The notes beneath the pieces were generated by a model that had not been told where the DNA came from, did not search any database, and worked only from the letters and a program-made list of their open reading frames with translations. Both the position numbers and the translations under genes were made by a program. Source: Candidatus Omnitrophota bacterium (lineage in GTDB: Bacteria; Omnitrophota; Gorgyraeia; 2-01-FULL-45-10). From it: a DNA stretch of 46,320 nt. Shown in pieces: positions 33,983 through 42,781 of the stretch (positions are counted from its first letter, which is position 1; the number at the start of each line of letters is the position of its first letter). The stretch spans positions 1-46,320 of the forward strand of contig JAGVGJ010000007.1 in assembly GCA_020057115.1 (NCBI GenBank). The letters are read 5' to 3'.

Positions 33983-36900
33983 ATGAAAGACTATTCAAAA
34001 TACTACGATAAACTGAACGCCAGGCAGAAAGAGGCCGTAGACGCCATCGACGGCCCCTCTCTCGTCCTGGCCGGCCCTGGCACAGGCAAGACCCAGCTTT
34101 TATCGGTGCGCTCTGCCAACATAATCCGCAAGAAGGGCATCATGCCCGAGAATATCCTCATCCTGACATTCACTAATATCGCCTCAAGAGAGATGAAGGA
34201 GCGCCTTGGGCGCATCATGGGGCCTGACGGTTATTCCGTCGAGGTGGATACGTTCCACGGTTTCGCCAACTCCGTCATACAGGAGTCGGAAGAAGCGACT
34301 TCTTACGTCAAAGAAAAAGTCCAGATGAGCGACATAGAGCGCGTCAGGGCGATAGAGTATGCCCTGGACAATGCATCCGGCATATCCGAGCTAAGGCCGT
34401 TCGGCCGGCCGTATTATTATGAAAACTCTATCATGGCCCGAATAGGCGAGCTTAAGCGGGACGGCAAGACCCCGGCAGATTACCAAAAATATCTGGACGA
34501 GAAATCCGAGTGGGAAAGCCACCTGGAAGAGAAACACATAAAACGGCTAAGAGCCCTCTCCGTGATCTATAAGACCTATGAAGAGCTGAAAGACGGCAAA
34601 AATGCCGACATCTTCGACCAGCGCGGCAGGTATGATTACGAAGATATGATACTTTTCGCTACGCAGGCCCTTTCCAGGGAGGAGGGTTTAAGAGACTCCT
34701 ACCGCGACAGGTTCAAATATGTAATGGTGGACGAGTTCCAGGATACGAACGGAGCCCAGATGAAGCTCTTATTCGCGCTCCTGGGCGAAGGGAACCCGAA
34801 CCTGGCCTGCGTCGGGGACGACGACCAATCGATATTCCGCTTCCAGGGCGCATCGAGCGAGAACTTCAGGCTTCTCGAGGCGAAATATCCGGCTTTAAAG
34901 AAGATAATACTGAAGGACAACTACAGGTCGGACGCTAAATTGATAGAGGCCGCCGGAAGCATCATCCGCTCCATACCTAAGAATGAGCGCTCGGCGGACA
35001 AGGTCCTCGAGCCTGCCAAAAAATTCAAGGAAGCCTCGATCGAGATAGCGGAACTTTCGACCGAAGAGGAAGAGCTCCTGCATATAGTGCGGAAGATCGG
35101 CGAGATAAAAGATGCCATAGCATCGGACAAGGCATTATCGGAAGAGGAAAGATCTAAGCCCTATAACAATATCGCCATCCTCCTCAGGAAGAGGAAGCAG
35201 ATACCGGTGATCATAAACGCCCTCCTCAAGGCCGGCATACCGTATGCCACCGACGGCAAGGAGGACTCGAGCGGCGAAAAACGCGTCAAGCAGCTCGTGG
35301 ATGTCCTTGAGCTCGCCAACATATCCAGCGAGAACTACAGCCAAAAGGATATGGCGCTGTATAAGATCCTGAGCGCCGACTACTTCGAGATACCCCAGGG
35401 CGATATCCTGAGATTCCTCGACCGCATCAATTCGGAGCGCGACAAGGATTATGGCAGGCGCGTATCCCTGACGGCGGAATTTTTAAGTTACTTCGGGTCC
35501 GACAAAGACGATATCAAATTCAACTCCAAACAAAAACTTAAAAGAGCGTATGAGGCGATAAGACATCTCCTCGAGGACCCGAACTCAAGGCCGGTACACA
35601 GCCTCCTCATGGATTTCATCAAAGAAGCCGGAATAGTCAAATATGTATTGCGGGAATACCGCGACATGGAGGTTTTGAGGATAAGGGACTTAAGGGCCGT
35701 GACATCTTTCGTGAACATCATAAAAGAGGAGGATACCGCCTCGCCCGGACTGCGGCTCGAAGAATTCATGCAGGACATGAAGACCCGCAAGGAACATAAC
35801 CTCGAGATACAGGGCTCCATGGTCACCATGACGCAGGACGGCGTAAGGGTCTATACCGCCCACGGCTCGAAGGGGATGGAGTTCCATGCGGTCGTAATAC
35901 CTTTCTTCCTTGACAGGAAGAGCTGGCCCGTAAAGCCCCCGGCAGATTATATCCCGGTCCCGCCTGACCTGTTCAGCGGGACTGAGAGGACAAATGACAA
36001 GAAGGCGAAGAGGGCCCTCCAGCTATATGACGAAACGCGGCTATTCTACGTGGCACTCACAAGGGCCAAGGCAAAGATCTTATTGACCGCGAGCCCGAGC
36101 GAAGATTCGGTATTAAGCCCTTTTGCCGGGCATCTGGGCGCAAGTTTAAGCGAGGCGCTCACGAGCGAAGAAGAGACCTTAAAAAGTTTCCTTGCATCGA
36201 CGGAGGCGACCGATCCATTCATCGGCACCGAAGAGGTCCTGCGCGACATGATAAGAAATATGGCATTAAATCCTACGCGGCTCAATAACTACATAGACTG
36301 CCGCAGGAAGTTCCTCTATAATGACGTCTTAAAAATACCCGGATCGAAGAAGAAGAGCCTTGTGTTCGGCAACTGCGTCCACAAAGCCCTCGAGGAGACT
36401 TATAAAGCCCTGCAAGATACCGAAAAGTTCCCGCCGTTCGAATTCTTTAAAGATGCGTTCACAAGAGAGCTGAGACATCAGGGCGTAGATAAGGCCATAG
36501 AACGCGAATGCCTCTCGCGGGATCAGATGAACAAGCTGCAGGACTGGTTCGATTCCGCCCGAAAAGCGCCGGTAGTCCCCATCAGCCTTGAAGAGAAGCT
36601 CACCATAACGGTCGGAGACAATATCATATTCCGTGGAAAATATGATAAAATGGAGTGGCAGGACAAGAAGGCTGGCGCGGTCCGGATACTGGACTACAAG
36701 ACCGGCAAGCCCGATGATCACGTCAAAAAAATAGCTGAGTGCATGGATGTAAAAAGTCCTGGCTGTGAAGGGTACCTGAGGCAGCTGGTGGCATACAAGC
36801 TGCTTTTTGAAAAAGACAAGGCTAAGTCGAAAGGCAGGAAGGCCACTCACGGGGTCCTCGTATTCATCGAGCCGGCTCGCGACGACATGAAGAAGCTGGG

Positions 36901-37081
36901 CTACTCGAAAGGCGATCATGTGACCAAGGTGGTCGAGGTAACAGACGCGATGACCGGCAGGCTCGAAGAGCTGATAAAGGAAGTCTGGGCTGACATAAAA
37001 GCCCTTAAGTTCGAAAAGCTGAAGGAACGGGATAAGGAGAAGTGCGAATTCTGTGATTTTAAAGATATCTGCTGGGGGTAG
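33983..37081 (+). CDS. UvrD-like helicase fused to Cas4/RecB-type nuclease with Fe-S cluster
   Basis: The product is 1032 residues. Helicase motifs: AGPGTGKTQLL (about 30), VDEFQDTNG (about 249), GDDDQSIFRFQG (about 278), DNYRSD, TAHGSKGMEF (about 626) and LFYVALTRAKAK (about 687). The C-terminal PD-(D/E)XK nuclease has FRGKYDKME, ILDYKTGKP (about 901-911, Asp and Lys) and the iron-sulphur Cys set: DCRRKF at about 772 and KCEFCDFKDIC at the end. This is the AddA/AddB/AdnA-like fusion layout seen in recombination nucleases. No addB or recC partner lies next to it. It may act alone or with an unseen partner. Confidence 0.92.
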   Translation: MKDYSKYYDKLNARQKEAVDAIDGPSLVLAGPGTGKTQLLSVRSANIIRKKGIMPENILILTFTNIASREMKERLGRIMGPDGYSVEVDTFHGFANSVIQESEEATSYVKEKVQMSDIERVRAIEYALDNASGISELRPFGRPYYYENSIMARIGELKRDGKTPADYQKYLDEKSEWESHLEEKHIKRLRALSVIYKTYEELKDGKNADIFDQRGRYDYEDMILFATQALSREEGLRDSYRDRFKYVMVDEFQDTNGAQMKLLFALLGEGNPNLACVGDDDQSIFRFQGASSENFRLLEAKYPALKKIILKDNYRSDAKLIEAAGSIIRSIPKNERSADKVLEPAKKFKEASIEIAELSTEEEELLHIVRKIGEIKDAIASDKALSEEERSKPYNNIAILLRKRKQIPVIINALLKAGIPYATDGKEDSSGEKRVKQLVDVLELANISSENYSQKDMALYKILSADYFEIPQGDILRFLDRINSERDKDYGRRVSLTAEFLSYFGSDKDDIKFNSKQKLKRAYEAIRHLLEDPNSRPVHSLLMDFIKEAGIVKYVLREYRDMEVLRIRDLRAVTSFVNIIKEEDTASPGLRLEEFMQDMKTRKEHNLEIQGSMVTMTQDGVRVYTAHGSKGMEFHAVVIPFFLDRKSWPVKPPADYIPVPPDLFSGTERTNDKKAKRALQLYDETRLFYVALTRAKAKILLTASPSEDSVLSPFAGHLGASLSEALTSEEETLKSFLASTEATDPFIGTEEVLRDMIRNMALNPTRLNNYIDCRRKFLYNDVLKIPGSKKKSLVFGNCVHKALEETYKALQDTEKFPPFEFFKDAFTRELRHQGVDKAIERECLSRDQMNKLQDWFDSARKAPVVPISLEEKLTITVGDNIIFRGKYDKMEWQDKKAGAVRILDYKTGKPDDHVKKIAECMDVKSPGCEGYLRQLVAYKLLFEKDKAKSKGRKATHGVLVFIEPARDDMKKLGYSKGDHVTKVVEVTDAMTGRLEELIKEVWADIKALKFEKLKERDKEKCEFCDFKDICWG

Positions 37082-37084
37082 ATA

Positions 37085-37795
37085 ATGAAGATAAAGAAGC
37101 TGTTTTTAATTCTTTGCGCAGTGGCTGCCATAACGGCTGTCGTGATAACGCTTACGTACGACCGCATCGTGATCTATTTCGTGGCAAAACATTATGACCT
37201 CGACATCTCTTATTCGAAAGTGAAGAATTATAATTTTAAGGAACTTGTATTCGACGACTTGAGGGCCATGGATAGGAAGCGGGGCTCAGGCATCTTCGCG
37301 CTGCACGCCAAGCTATGGCCGGCCATCGGCATCCAGGCGGCGAACAGCAAGGCGCTGACATTCGAGCTTAAGAACGTGACTTTCATACCCGGTAAAAGCC
37401 CTGCCGCAAAGTCTGCCGATCACCTGATGAACCTCGTGTCTATGCCCTTTAGCGGAAAATTGCCGTATAAAGAGATATCCGGCGACATCGTGGAAATGGG
37501 GCAGGGTATCTTCATAAGGAAGCTCAGCGCGACAGGCGATTCCATCATGCTTTCCGTTAACGGCCATATATACAAGAATAATAATGTCGATCTCAACATA
37601 ACCATATTCTTTTCCAAGAATATCCTGAAAGATATTCCCGATACATTTACAGCGACGGTCTTGAAAGACGAGCAGGGAGAATGGAAGAGTTTCACTGCAC
37701 ACCTGACCGGAGACCTGTCGGCGCCGGCCATACAGATATCCGGAAAATCATTCCGCCTCAACATAAGAGAAATAAACCCAAATTCAGGCCTATAA
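37085..37795 (+). CDS. Membrane-anchored AsmA-like protein of unknown function
   Basis: The product is 236 residues. An N-terminal signal anchor (about 6-28) is followed by a mostly beta-stranded exported part. Segments such as LDISYSKVKNYNFKELVFDD, FELKNVTFI and SVNGHIYKNNNVDLNITIFF resemble the repeated strands of AsmA/DUF748-type periplasmic proteins. No catalytic motif is seen. It starts three bases after the helicase stop, an odd companion, so the pairing may be just co-transcription. The AsmA link is weak. Confidence 0.65.
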   Translation: MKIKKLFLILCAVAAITAVVITLTYDRIVIYFVAKHYDLDISYSKVKNYNFKELVFDDLRAMDRKRGSGIFALHAKLWPAIGIQAANSKALTFELKNVTFIPGKSPAAKSADHLMNLVSMPFSGKLPYKEISGDIVEMGQGIFIRKLSATGDSIMLSVNGHIYKNNNVDLNITIFFSKNILKDIPDTFTATVLKDEQGEWKSFTAHLTGDLSAPAIQISGKSFRLNIREINPNSGL

Positions 37796-37823
37796 TTAAG
37801 ATATAAAATCTTAGATTTACGAT

Positions 37824-37852
37824 TTGATTACTTATCGTATTTGGTGTATTAT
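37824..37852 (+). promoter_or_regulatory. Probable sigma70 promoter for the giant protein
   Basis: TTGATT at 37824-37829 and TATTAT at 37847-37852 are 17 bp apart in a very AT-rich gap. Transcription would start near 37859. Just upstream, TAAGAT and ATCTTA (about 37797-37813) form a short AT-only inverted repeat that could be a weak terminator for the previous unit. Confidence 0.6.
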
Positions 37853-37899
37853 TTAGCTTATATTGTTAAATCATAAGTAAGTTAGATGTGCATTTAAAA

Positions 37900-40800
37900 A
37901 TGATATACCAAAAATCTAAGACAATACAGATCATAGCGGTGATACTTCTCGCTGCATTTTTTCTCCAGGATATCGCATATGCAAAACCCGACATCCTTTG
38001 CGAGAGAATGTCTGCGCTACAGGTCCCATCCAAAATAAAACCGCTTAACCATATTACTATCCTTCAATATAATTTAAGCTGCCTGCTAAGAACTGTGGTC
38101 AAAGATCCGATGGAATGCCGGCTACGGCTCGTCTTGAGACCATCCGAAAACAGCCCCATCATCCTTATACTCGATTTCAGGCCCTGGAAGAAATTGAGAG
38201 AAGACTCCAACTGGATAATCCCGTGCACTATAAAAGACACGGATAAAGCGACTGAAAGAATGTATGAGGCTGTAATATGGCCTGATAGATCTTTCGATAT
38301 TCGAGAGCCGGGCGCGGCTTTTAATATCGCATCATCCGGAACGCAGCTTCCGGAAGTCCCGCAGACAACTGCCACGCCCCTATCATCTTCCGCCGAACGC
38401 AGGATCGAAGAGGCTGAAAAAGCAAAGAGAGGTCCGGAGGCCAGGGGAACGCATAGGCACTCGGCTGCGTTTATGCTGGGCGCGATGAGCTGGCAGGATG
38501 TCGGCGTCCTGCTTATGGCAACAGCCGTGGTCATGACTATCGCGCTGCCATTTTTAATAAAATACGTCTCGCGCATCTTCGTATTTATATTCGCTCCTGA
38601 ACGCATCGAGACGCCGCTTGCTGACCTGGAGTTTGAATCCAAGGAACTCAGAAAGAAATCCGAGGGATTGCGCAATGCGGCAGGAGAACTTGCTTATGTA
38701 TCAGGAACCCACGGCTCCCTGCCGAAGGACGTAAAAGAGCGCATCGAAAGGATCGATACCAGAAGGAGCAGGGAAGCATCAAACTATATCAATAAAGCCT
38801 TAGAGGTCGCGGGGTTCATACATTACAATTTCGACAGCCGCAATAGGATAGATCTAAGGGGCATATCTTTCGGTTCTTATGTCGCCCTTGAAGAAGAGAT
38901 CGAAAGCCGGCGAGCCTACATATCTGCCCAGACCGAAAAGATCGACTCGGCCATCAGAGATGCCATACGGGAAACCGAAGAGCTAAAGCAATTTCTGCTG
39001 GCCGAAGCTGATCGCTTAAAGCCTGACGATGCCTTAGCGATGCGCGATCTAGCCGAAGAATGCGACGAGACCTTGAAACACTTGCAGTGGCTGATGACCG
39101 ATACCTGGATAATCTCGCGCGACCATGTCGCCAAGATCGGGGACATATACATCTCGGTAGTAGAATTCAGTGAGGACAAGCCATCCTCCTGCGAGTTCCT
39201 GATATCCGCTCCGAAAGGCGTGCTAATAAACGGGAGCGGCAAGAACTATCCGGTCGAATATGCCGATTACTACGGCAGGCGATGCGCCGAGATCGAGGTC
39301 GACGCGGATTCCAATACCGACAATGGTTTTATAGTTGGTGGCATGCGATTTGAGTTCAAACCGGGCTCAACGGAACGCAAAATAGCATTGAGCGTGGCGA
39401 ACGCTCCGAATGATCTTGGCGCCATCGACCTTCTGATCAAGAGCGACTGGGACAACGGAAAGATAACCGTCAATTTGGCAGGCGATCCCGCAAAGAAACA
39501 GCCGCAAAGGCCCCCCGAAGACACGCGCAAAGGTTTCATATGCAAGGGGACCGAGTCCAAAGCGAAGTTTGAATCTGACAAGGACCGGAAGCTCGAGGCT
39601 TCGCGTGACCCCGCGAGCCATGAATATAGGGAAGACGCGATGCGTCTTCTTGCCAGGTTCCTGCAGGATCCGAACGTGTCTACTTATGCATACGAGCGGG
39701 ATCTGCTGGTATCTCTATTACTGGACATTGAAAATTATAAAATTATATTTTTCACGTCGATCGTGAGCAATGAAAACGACTTTTTCATCGGCTCGGCCGA
39801 TGAAAATAACAAAACCATTTTTTTGGCTGAAGATGTCATCATGAAGCTGCGGTCGATAAAGCCGTCGTTAGTCGACGAATATCTGATACATGAGCTGATA
39901 TGCCGTGCCCTTGGCCACTATCAAGCGATCTTCTACCAGCAGCAATTCTTCCCAGAACATTATCCGGACAAAAGCGAACTATCGGTGCAGATCGAAGGCG
40001 ATCCCTATAAAGGCATGCTTGGAAAGGCATTGCGGGACCTGATCGAGCAGAAGCTTGAGATCGCACGCGCAGAAGAAGAGCCCGTAACCACCGGCCTCAA
40101 GAAGGTGTCTCTTGCAGGCGAAAGGCGATGCGACGTATTCCTTAATGATGCCGATTTCAGCAAAGTCTTCGCCCCCGAAGCTAATATGAAAGCCATAGAG
40201 AGCGCCCTTACGGCGAATCACGAGCTCATGCCGAACCGGCGCTCAATAACCGTAAAGCTGCCTGTGCCGGTCGAGGTGAGCGGCCGTCTATGGACGAGTG
40301 TCTATCTAAAAGGGGTGGCATTTGACCAGAACCTTCCGCCGGTACCTCACAGAGGGAACGGTTATGCCGCGCGCTCCCTCGCTATAAGTCCGCAAGGCGA
40401 GCTTATCTTCGATAAGGCCTCCCCGAGCCCGCAATCATCCATGGAACTTTCAAAGGCAAAGCTAGAATTCGACAACCACTATGTACTTTATCATATGTCG
40501 CGGCTGCGGTCGCAGGATGTGTTCGTATCCGCGCCTCTTGGTTTCGGCACTTTTCCGGATGCGAAGCGTTACCACGGCAGGAAACTCGGCTTTGTCATGC
40601 TTGGAATAGATAGCGAGATGCCTAATAACCGCGCCGACACCATGGCGGGCTCGGCCAATACGCATGAAAAATACTTCAAGGACCTGGGCAGGGCGTATCG
40701 CGCGCTCCACGAGGCCGGGTTCAGCTCTTTCTTCCTGCACTTGGGCAATATTTCGGTATGCGGCAATAAGATATATATCCATGACCTTGACCATGCCGAG

Positions 40801-41733
40801 TTCTTCGACGGTTCAGATGCTACCGAACCCAGGCGCATCATGTCACAGATAGGCAACATCATCTACTTTTACCTGAAGTACTGCAACGGCATGTACGATA
40901 AATATGACCCGTGGAACCAGTTCGCGTCATCGTATTTCCGAGGTAAAGGCGCGAACTACCGCGAAGCTGTTCTGAGTGAGCTGGAAAAGCCGTCTGCAAT
41001 GATGCAGCTGAGCGGCAGGCTCGACAAATCATCATCCCTTGAAAGCTCGTATTTCGAAAAGCACCTGCCGTTGACTATGAAAGCCGTAAGGTCGACCTAT
41101 GACAGGTCTGGTGAAAGCGCGGCCAATGATCCGTCCATGGCAGATCTTAAGGATCCGGAAGATCTAGCCAGGAACATGGCAGGCGGGCTGGTGTCCTTAA
41201 GCATTTCGAAAAAGATAGCCCTTGTCTTTGAAGATGAGCTTGGGGGAATGAGGGCGAAACAGGCGCTCGCTGTATTTAAAGAGCTGAAAGCCCTCAAGAA
41301 GGAGAAGAGGTTCGCGCAGGTTTTAAAGAACCTCGAGGTCGTCATAGCGCCTTCGGCCAAGATGCCGGACAAGGTCAGGGACCTAAATGCAAACGGCTCC
41401 ATGGTCTTCATGTTCGCAAGGTCGACCCGGGAGAGCATGCTTAAGGACGTGGAGAATCTAGCGCACCCCGTATATATAGACGAGACAGCGCTCTCCTCAT
41501 ACGAACAGGATGTCTATTATCCGCTTGCCGAGATAGTCACCGTAGTATTGGCCCAGCACCTGGAACCGATCTCCATAGAGAAACTGGCCGGCGTATTAAA
41601 GGACCTGGACATAAAACCGGAGATAAAAGACGACATATATGTATTTACGCTCCTTCCTCCAAGCCGCAGGGTGGACCACGGAGAACTTCTGCAAAAATAC
41701 GGGCGCCTTAAGGAGTGTTTAAGGAACGCCTGA
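37900..41733 (+). CDS. Giant exported/membrane protein with kinase-like region, unknown family
   Basis: The product is 1278 residues from ATG 37900 (GTG 37888 is possible). A signal or anchor lies at about 9-28. A second hydrophobic segment is at about 205-225, then a helical, coiled-coil-prone part to about 400. A beta-rich module follows (about 410-530). About 660-690 has LIHELICRALGHYQAIFYQQ, with HE and GH like a zincin remnant. About 940-970 has HLGNISV and IHDLDHAEF, like the HxxN and DxD of APH/kinase-like folds. The final about 200 residues are helical. I do not know the family; similar large proteins are typical of Omnitrophota (recall). Function is not assigned. Confidence 0.7.
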   Translation: MIYQKSKTIQIIAVILLAAFFLQDIAYAKPDILCERMSALQVPSKIKPLNHITILQYNLSCLLRTVVKDPMECRLRLVLRPSENSPIILILDFRPWKKLREDSNWIIPCTIKDTDKATERMYEAVIWPDRSFDIREPGAAFNIASSGTQLPEVPQTTATPLSSSAERRIEEAEKAKRGPEARGTHRHSAAFMLGAMSWQDVGVLLMATAVVMTIALPFLIKYVSRIFVFIFAPERIETPLADLEFESKELRKKSEGLRNAAGELAYVSGTHGSLPKDVKERIERIDTRRSREASNYINKALEVAGFIHYNFDSRNRIDLRGISFGSYVALEEEIESRRAYISAQTEKIDSAIRDAIRETEELKQFLLAEADRLKPDDALAMRDLAEECDETLKHLQWLMTDTWIISRDHVAKIGDIYISVVEFSEDKPSSCEFLISAPKGVLINGSGKNYPVEYADYYGRRCAEIEVDADSNTDNGFIVGGMRFEFKPGSTERKIALSVANAPNDLGAIDLLIKSDWDNGKITVNLAGDPAKKQPQRPPEDTRKGFICKGTESKAKFESDKDRKLEASRDPASHEYREDAMRLLARFLQDPNVSTYAYERDLLVSLLLDIENYKIIFFTSIVSNENDFFIGSADENNKTIFLAEDVIMKLRSIKPSLVDEYLIHELICRALGHYQAIFYQQQFFPEHYPDKSELSVQIEGDPYKGMLGKALRDLIEQKLEIARAEEEPVTTGLKKVSLAGERRCDVFLNDADFSKVFAPEANMKAIESALTANHELMPNRRSITVKLPVPVEVSGRLWTSVYLKGVAFDQNLPPVPHRGNGYAARSLAISPQGELIFDKASPSPQSSMELSKAKLEFDNHYVLYHMSRLRSQDVFVSAPLGFGTFPDAKRYHGRKLGFVMLGIDSEMPNNRADTMAGSANTHEKYFKDLGRAYRALHEAGFSSFFLHLGNISVCGNKIYIHDLDHAEFFDGSDATEPRRIMSQIGNIIYFYLKYCNGMYDKYDPWNQFASSYFRGKGANYREAVLSELEKPSAMMQLSGRLDKSSSLESSYFEKHLPLTMKAVRSTYDRSGESAANDPSMADLKDPEDLARNMAGGLVSLSISKKIALVFEDELGGMRAKQALAVFKELKALKKEKRFAQVLKNLEVVIAPSAKMPDKVRDLNANGSMVFMFARSTRESMLKDVENLAHPVYIDETALSSYEQDVYYPLAEIVTVVLAQHLEPISIEKLAGVLKDLDIKPEIKDDIYVFTLLPPSRRVDHGELLQKYGRLKECLRNA

Positions 41734-41758
41734 TGCGCGCTTTCGGGCATAACGCCGA

Positions 41759-41787
41759 TTGCATTTTAAATAAGTATATGTTATAAT
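41759..41787 (+). promoter_or_regulatory. Sigma70 promoter for the SPOR gene, nearly leaderless
   Basis: TTGCAT at 41759-41764 and TATAAT at 41782-41787 are 17 bp apart. The predicted start is near 41794 and ATG is 41797 (another ATG is 41806). There is no room for a ribosome-binding site before 41797. Confidence 0.75.
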
Positions 41788-41796
41788 CGCGCTTAA

Positions 41797-42408
41797 ATGA
41801 ATACCATGGAAGAGAGATATCAAAAAGAGCTTTTCGGCGAATTCGAAAAGCCAAAGAGACCATTCTCCAAAACAGACAATATCGTCCCGAAGACGAAGTT
41901 CTCGCTGGCGCTGTCTTTAGAGAAGACCGTTATAGTTGTCATAGCCATAGTGATGGCCATGGTAGCCGTATACGCTCTCGGGATCGAAAGAGGAAAGGTC
42001 GTTAAGCGCGAAAGCGCTCGGCCTCAGGCCCTAAAGCCTGTAAAGGCCCCGGTCGCTCCTGCGCAAAGCGCAGCCATAAGCGTCCCGGCGCCACAGACTG
42101 CTGCGCCAAAAGCCGCCATAGCGGCTCCCGCGCAAGCGCAGTACCAGGCGCCTGTCGCCGGCCAGCCGGCAGTCCAGGCCGCGGCGCAGGCCAAACCATA
42201 CACAGTGGTAGTATTGACTTTCACCAGGAAAGACTGGGCCGAAAAAGAGATAGAGCGGATGAAGAAGAGCGGCCATGACGCCGGCATATATCAGAGCTCG
42301 AATTATTTCCTTGTCTGCGTAGGCGCCTATCCCAATAAAGAGGCCGCCAAAGAAGCATTGAGCAAACTAAAGAATACGTACAAAGACGCGTACTTAAGAT
42401 CGCGATAA
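41797..42408 (+). CDS. SPOR domain membrane protein
   Basis: The product is 203 residues. A cytoplasmic N-terminus is followed by one membrane helix (about 45-65). Next is an Ala/Pro/Gln-rich periplasmic linker (about 75-130). The C-terminal SPOR fold runs from about 132 to 203: YTVVVLTFTRKDWAEKEIERMKK, then YFLVCVGAYPNKEAAKEALSKLKN. SPOR domains bind denuded septal peptidoglycan, so a cell-division role is likely. The gene has its own promoter and is followed by the small basic protein gene. Confidence 0.92.
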   Translation: MNTMEERYQKELFGEFEKPKRPFSKTDNIVPKTKFSLALSLEKTVIVVIAIVMAMVAVYALGIERGKVVKRESARPQALKPVKAPVAPAQSAAISVPAPQTAAPKAAIAAPAQAQYQAPVAGQPAVQAAAQAKPYTVVVLTFTRKDWAEKEIERMKKSGHDAGIYQSSNYFLVCVGAYPNKEAAKEALSKLKNTYKDAYLRSR

Positions 42409-42429
42409 ACTAAAACGGAGGTAGTAAAA

Positions 42430-42765
42430 ATGTCTCAACACCCGAGCCTGCGCTCATCTGATAAGAACAAAGCCCACAGGTCTGTCTTAAAAAGATACGA
42501 GCGAGTGAAGATGCTTAAAGAGAAAGAGCTGTGGAAGGACGAAGAATCCGTCTACGGGCTTCCTAAAGTGAAGATCGTCAAGTTCAAGATCAAGAAGGAG
42601 AAGGCGGCAGCGGTTGAAGGCGCCGAAGGCGCGGCAGTGCCGGCCGAAGGCGCGGCAGCTCCTGCGGCGGCAGCGCCGGCAAAGGGAGCAGCACCCGCAA
42701 AGGGCTCTGGCCCGGCAAAAGACGCGGGCAAAGCGGCTGCACCTGCAAAAGACTCGAAGAAATAG
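42430..42765 (+). CDS. PVC-type small basic protein with long Ala/Pro/Lys tail
   Basis: The product is 111 residues. The first about 58 (MSQHPSLRSSDKNKAHRSVL, then KRYERVKMLKEKELWKDEE and VYGLPKVKIVKFKIKK) match the family named small basic protein in Chlamydiae, Verrucomicrobia and Planctomycetes (TIGR04137). The tail is low complexity with repeated AAPAKGA-type units, like histone H1 tails. A strong GGAGG lies before the ATG. Function is unknown; nucleic-acid or ribosome binding is a guess from charge. The family is one reason for a PVC-related host. Confidence 0.85.
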   Translation: MSQHPSLRSSDKNKAHRSVLKRYERVKMLKEKELWKDEESVYGLPKVKIVKFKIKKEKAAAVEGAEGAAVPAEGAAAPAAAAPAKGAAPAKGSGPAKDAGKAAAPAKDSKK

Positions 42766-42781
42766 GAACCATAAAAGCCTC

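Noticed and set aside
42614-42781. Extended N-terminus for aroB
   Set aside because: The extra residues are an out-of-frame reading of the small basic protein's Ala/Pro/Lys tail; GTG 42782 matches AroB length.
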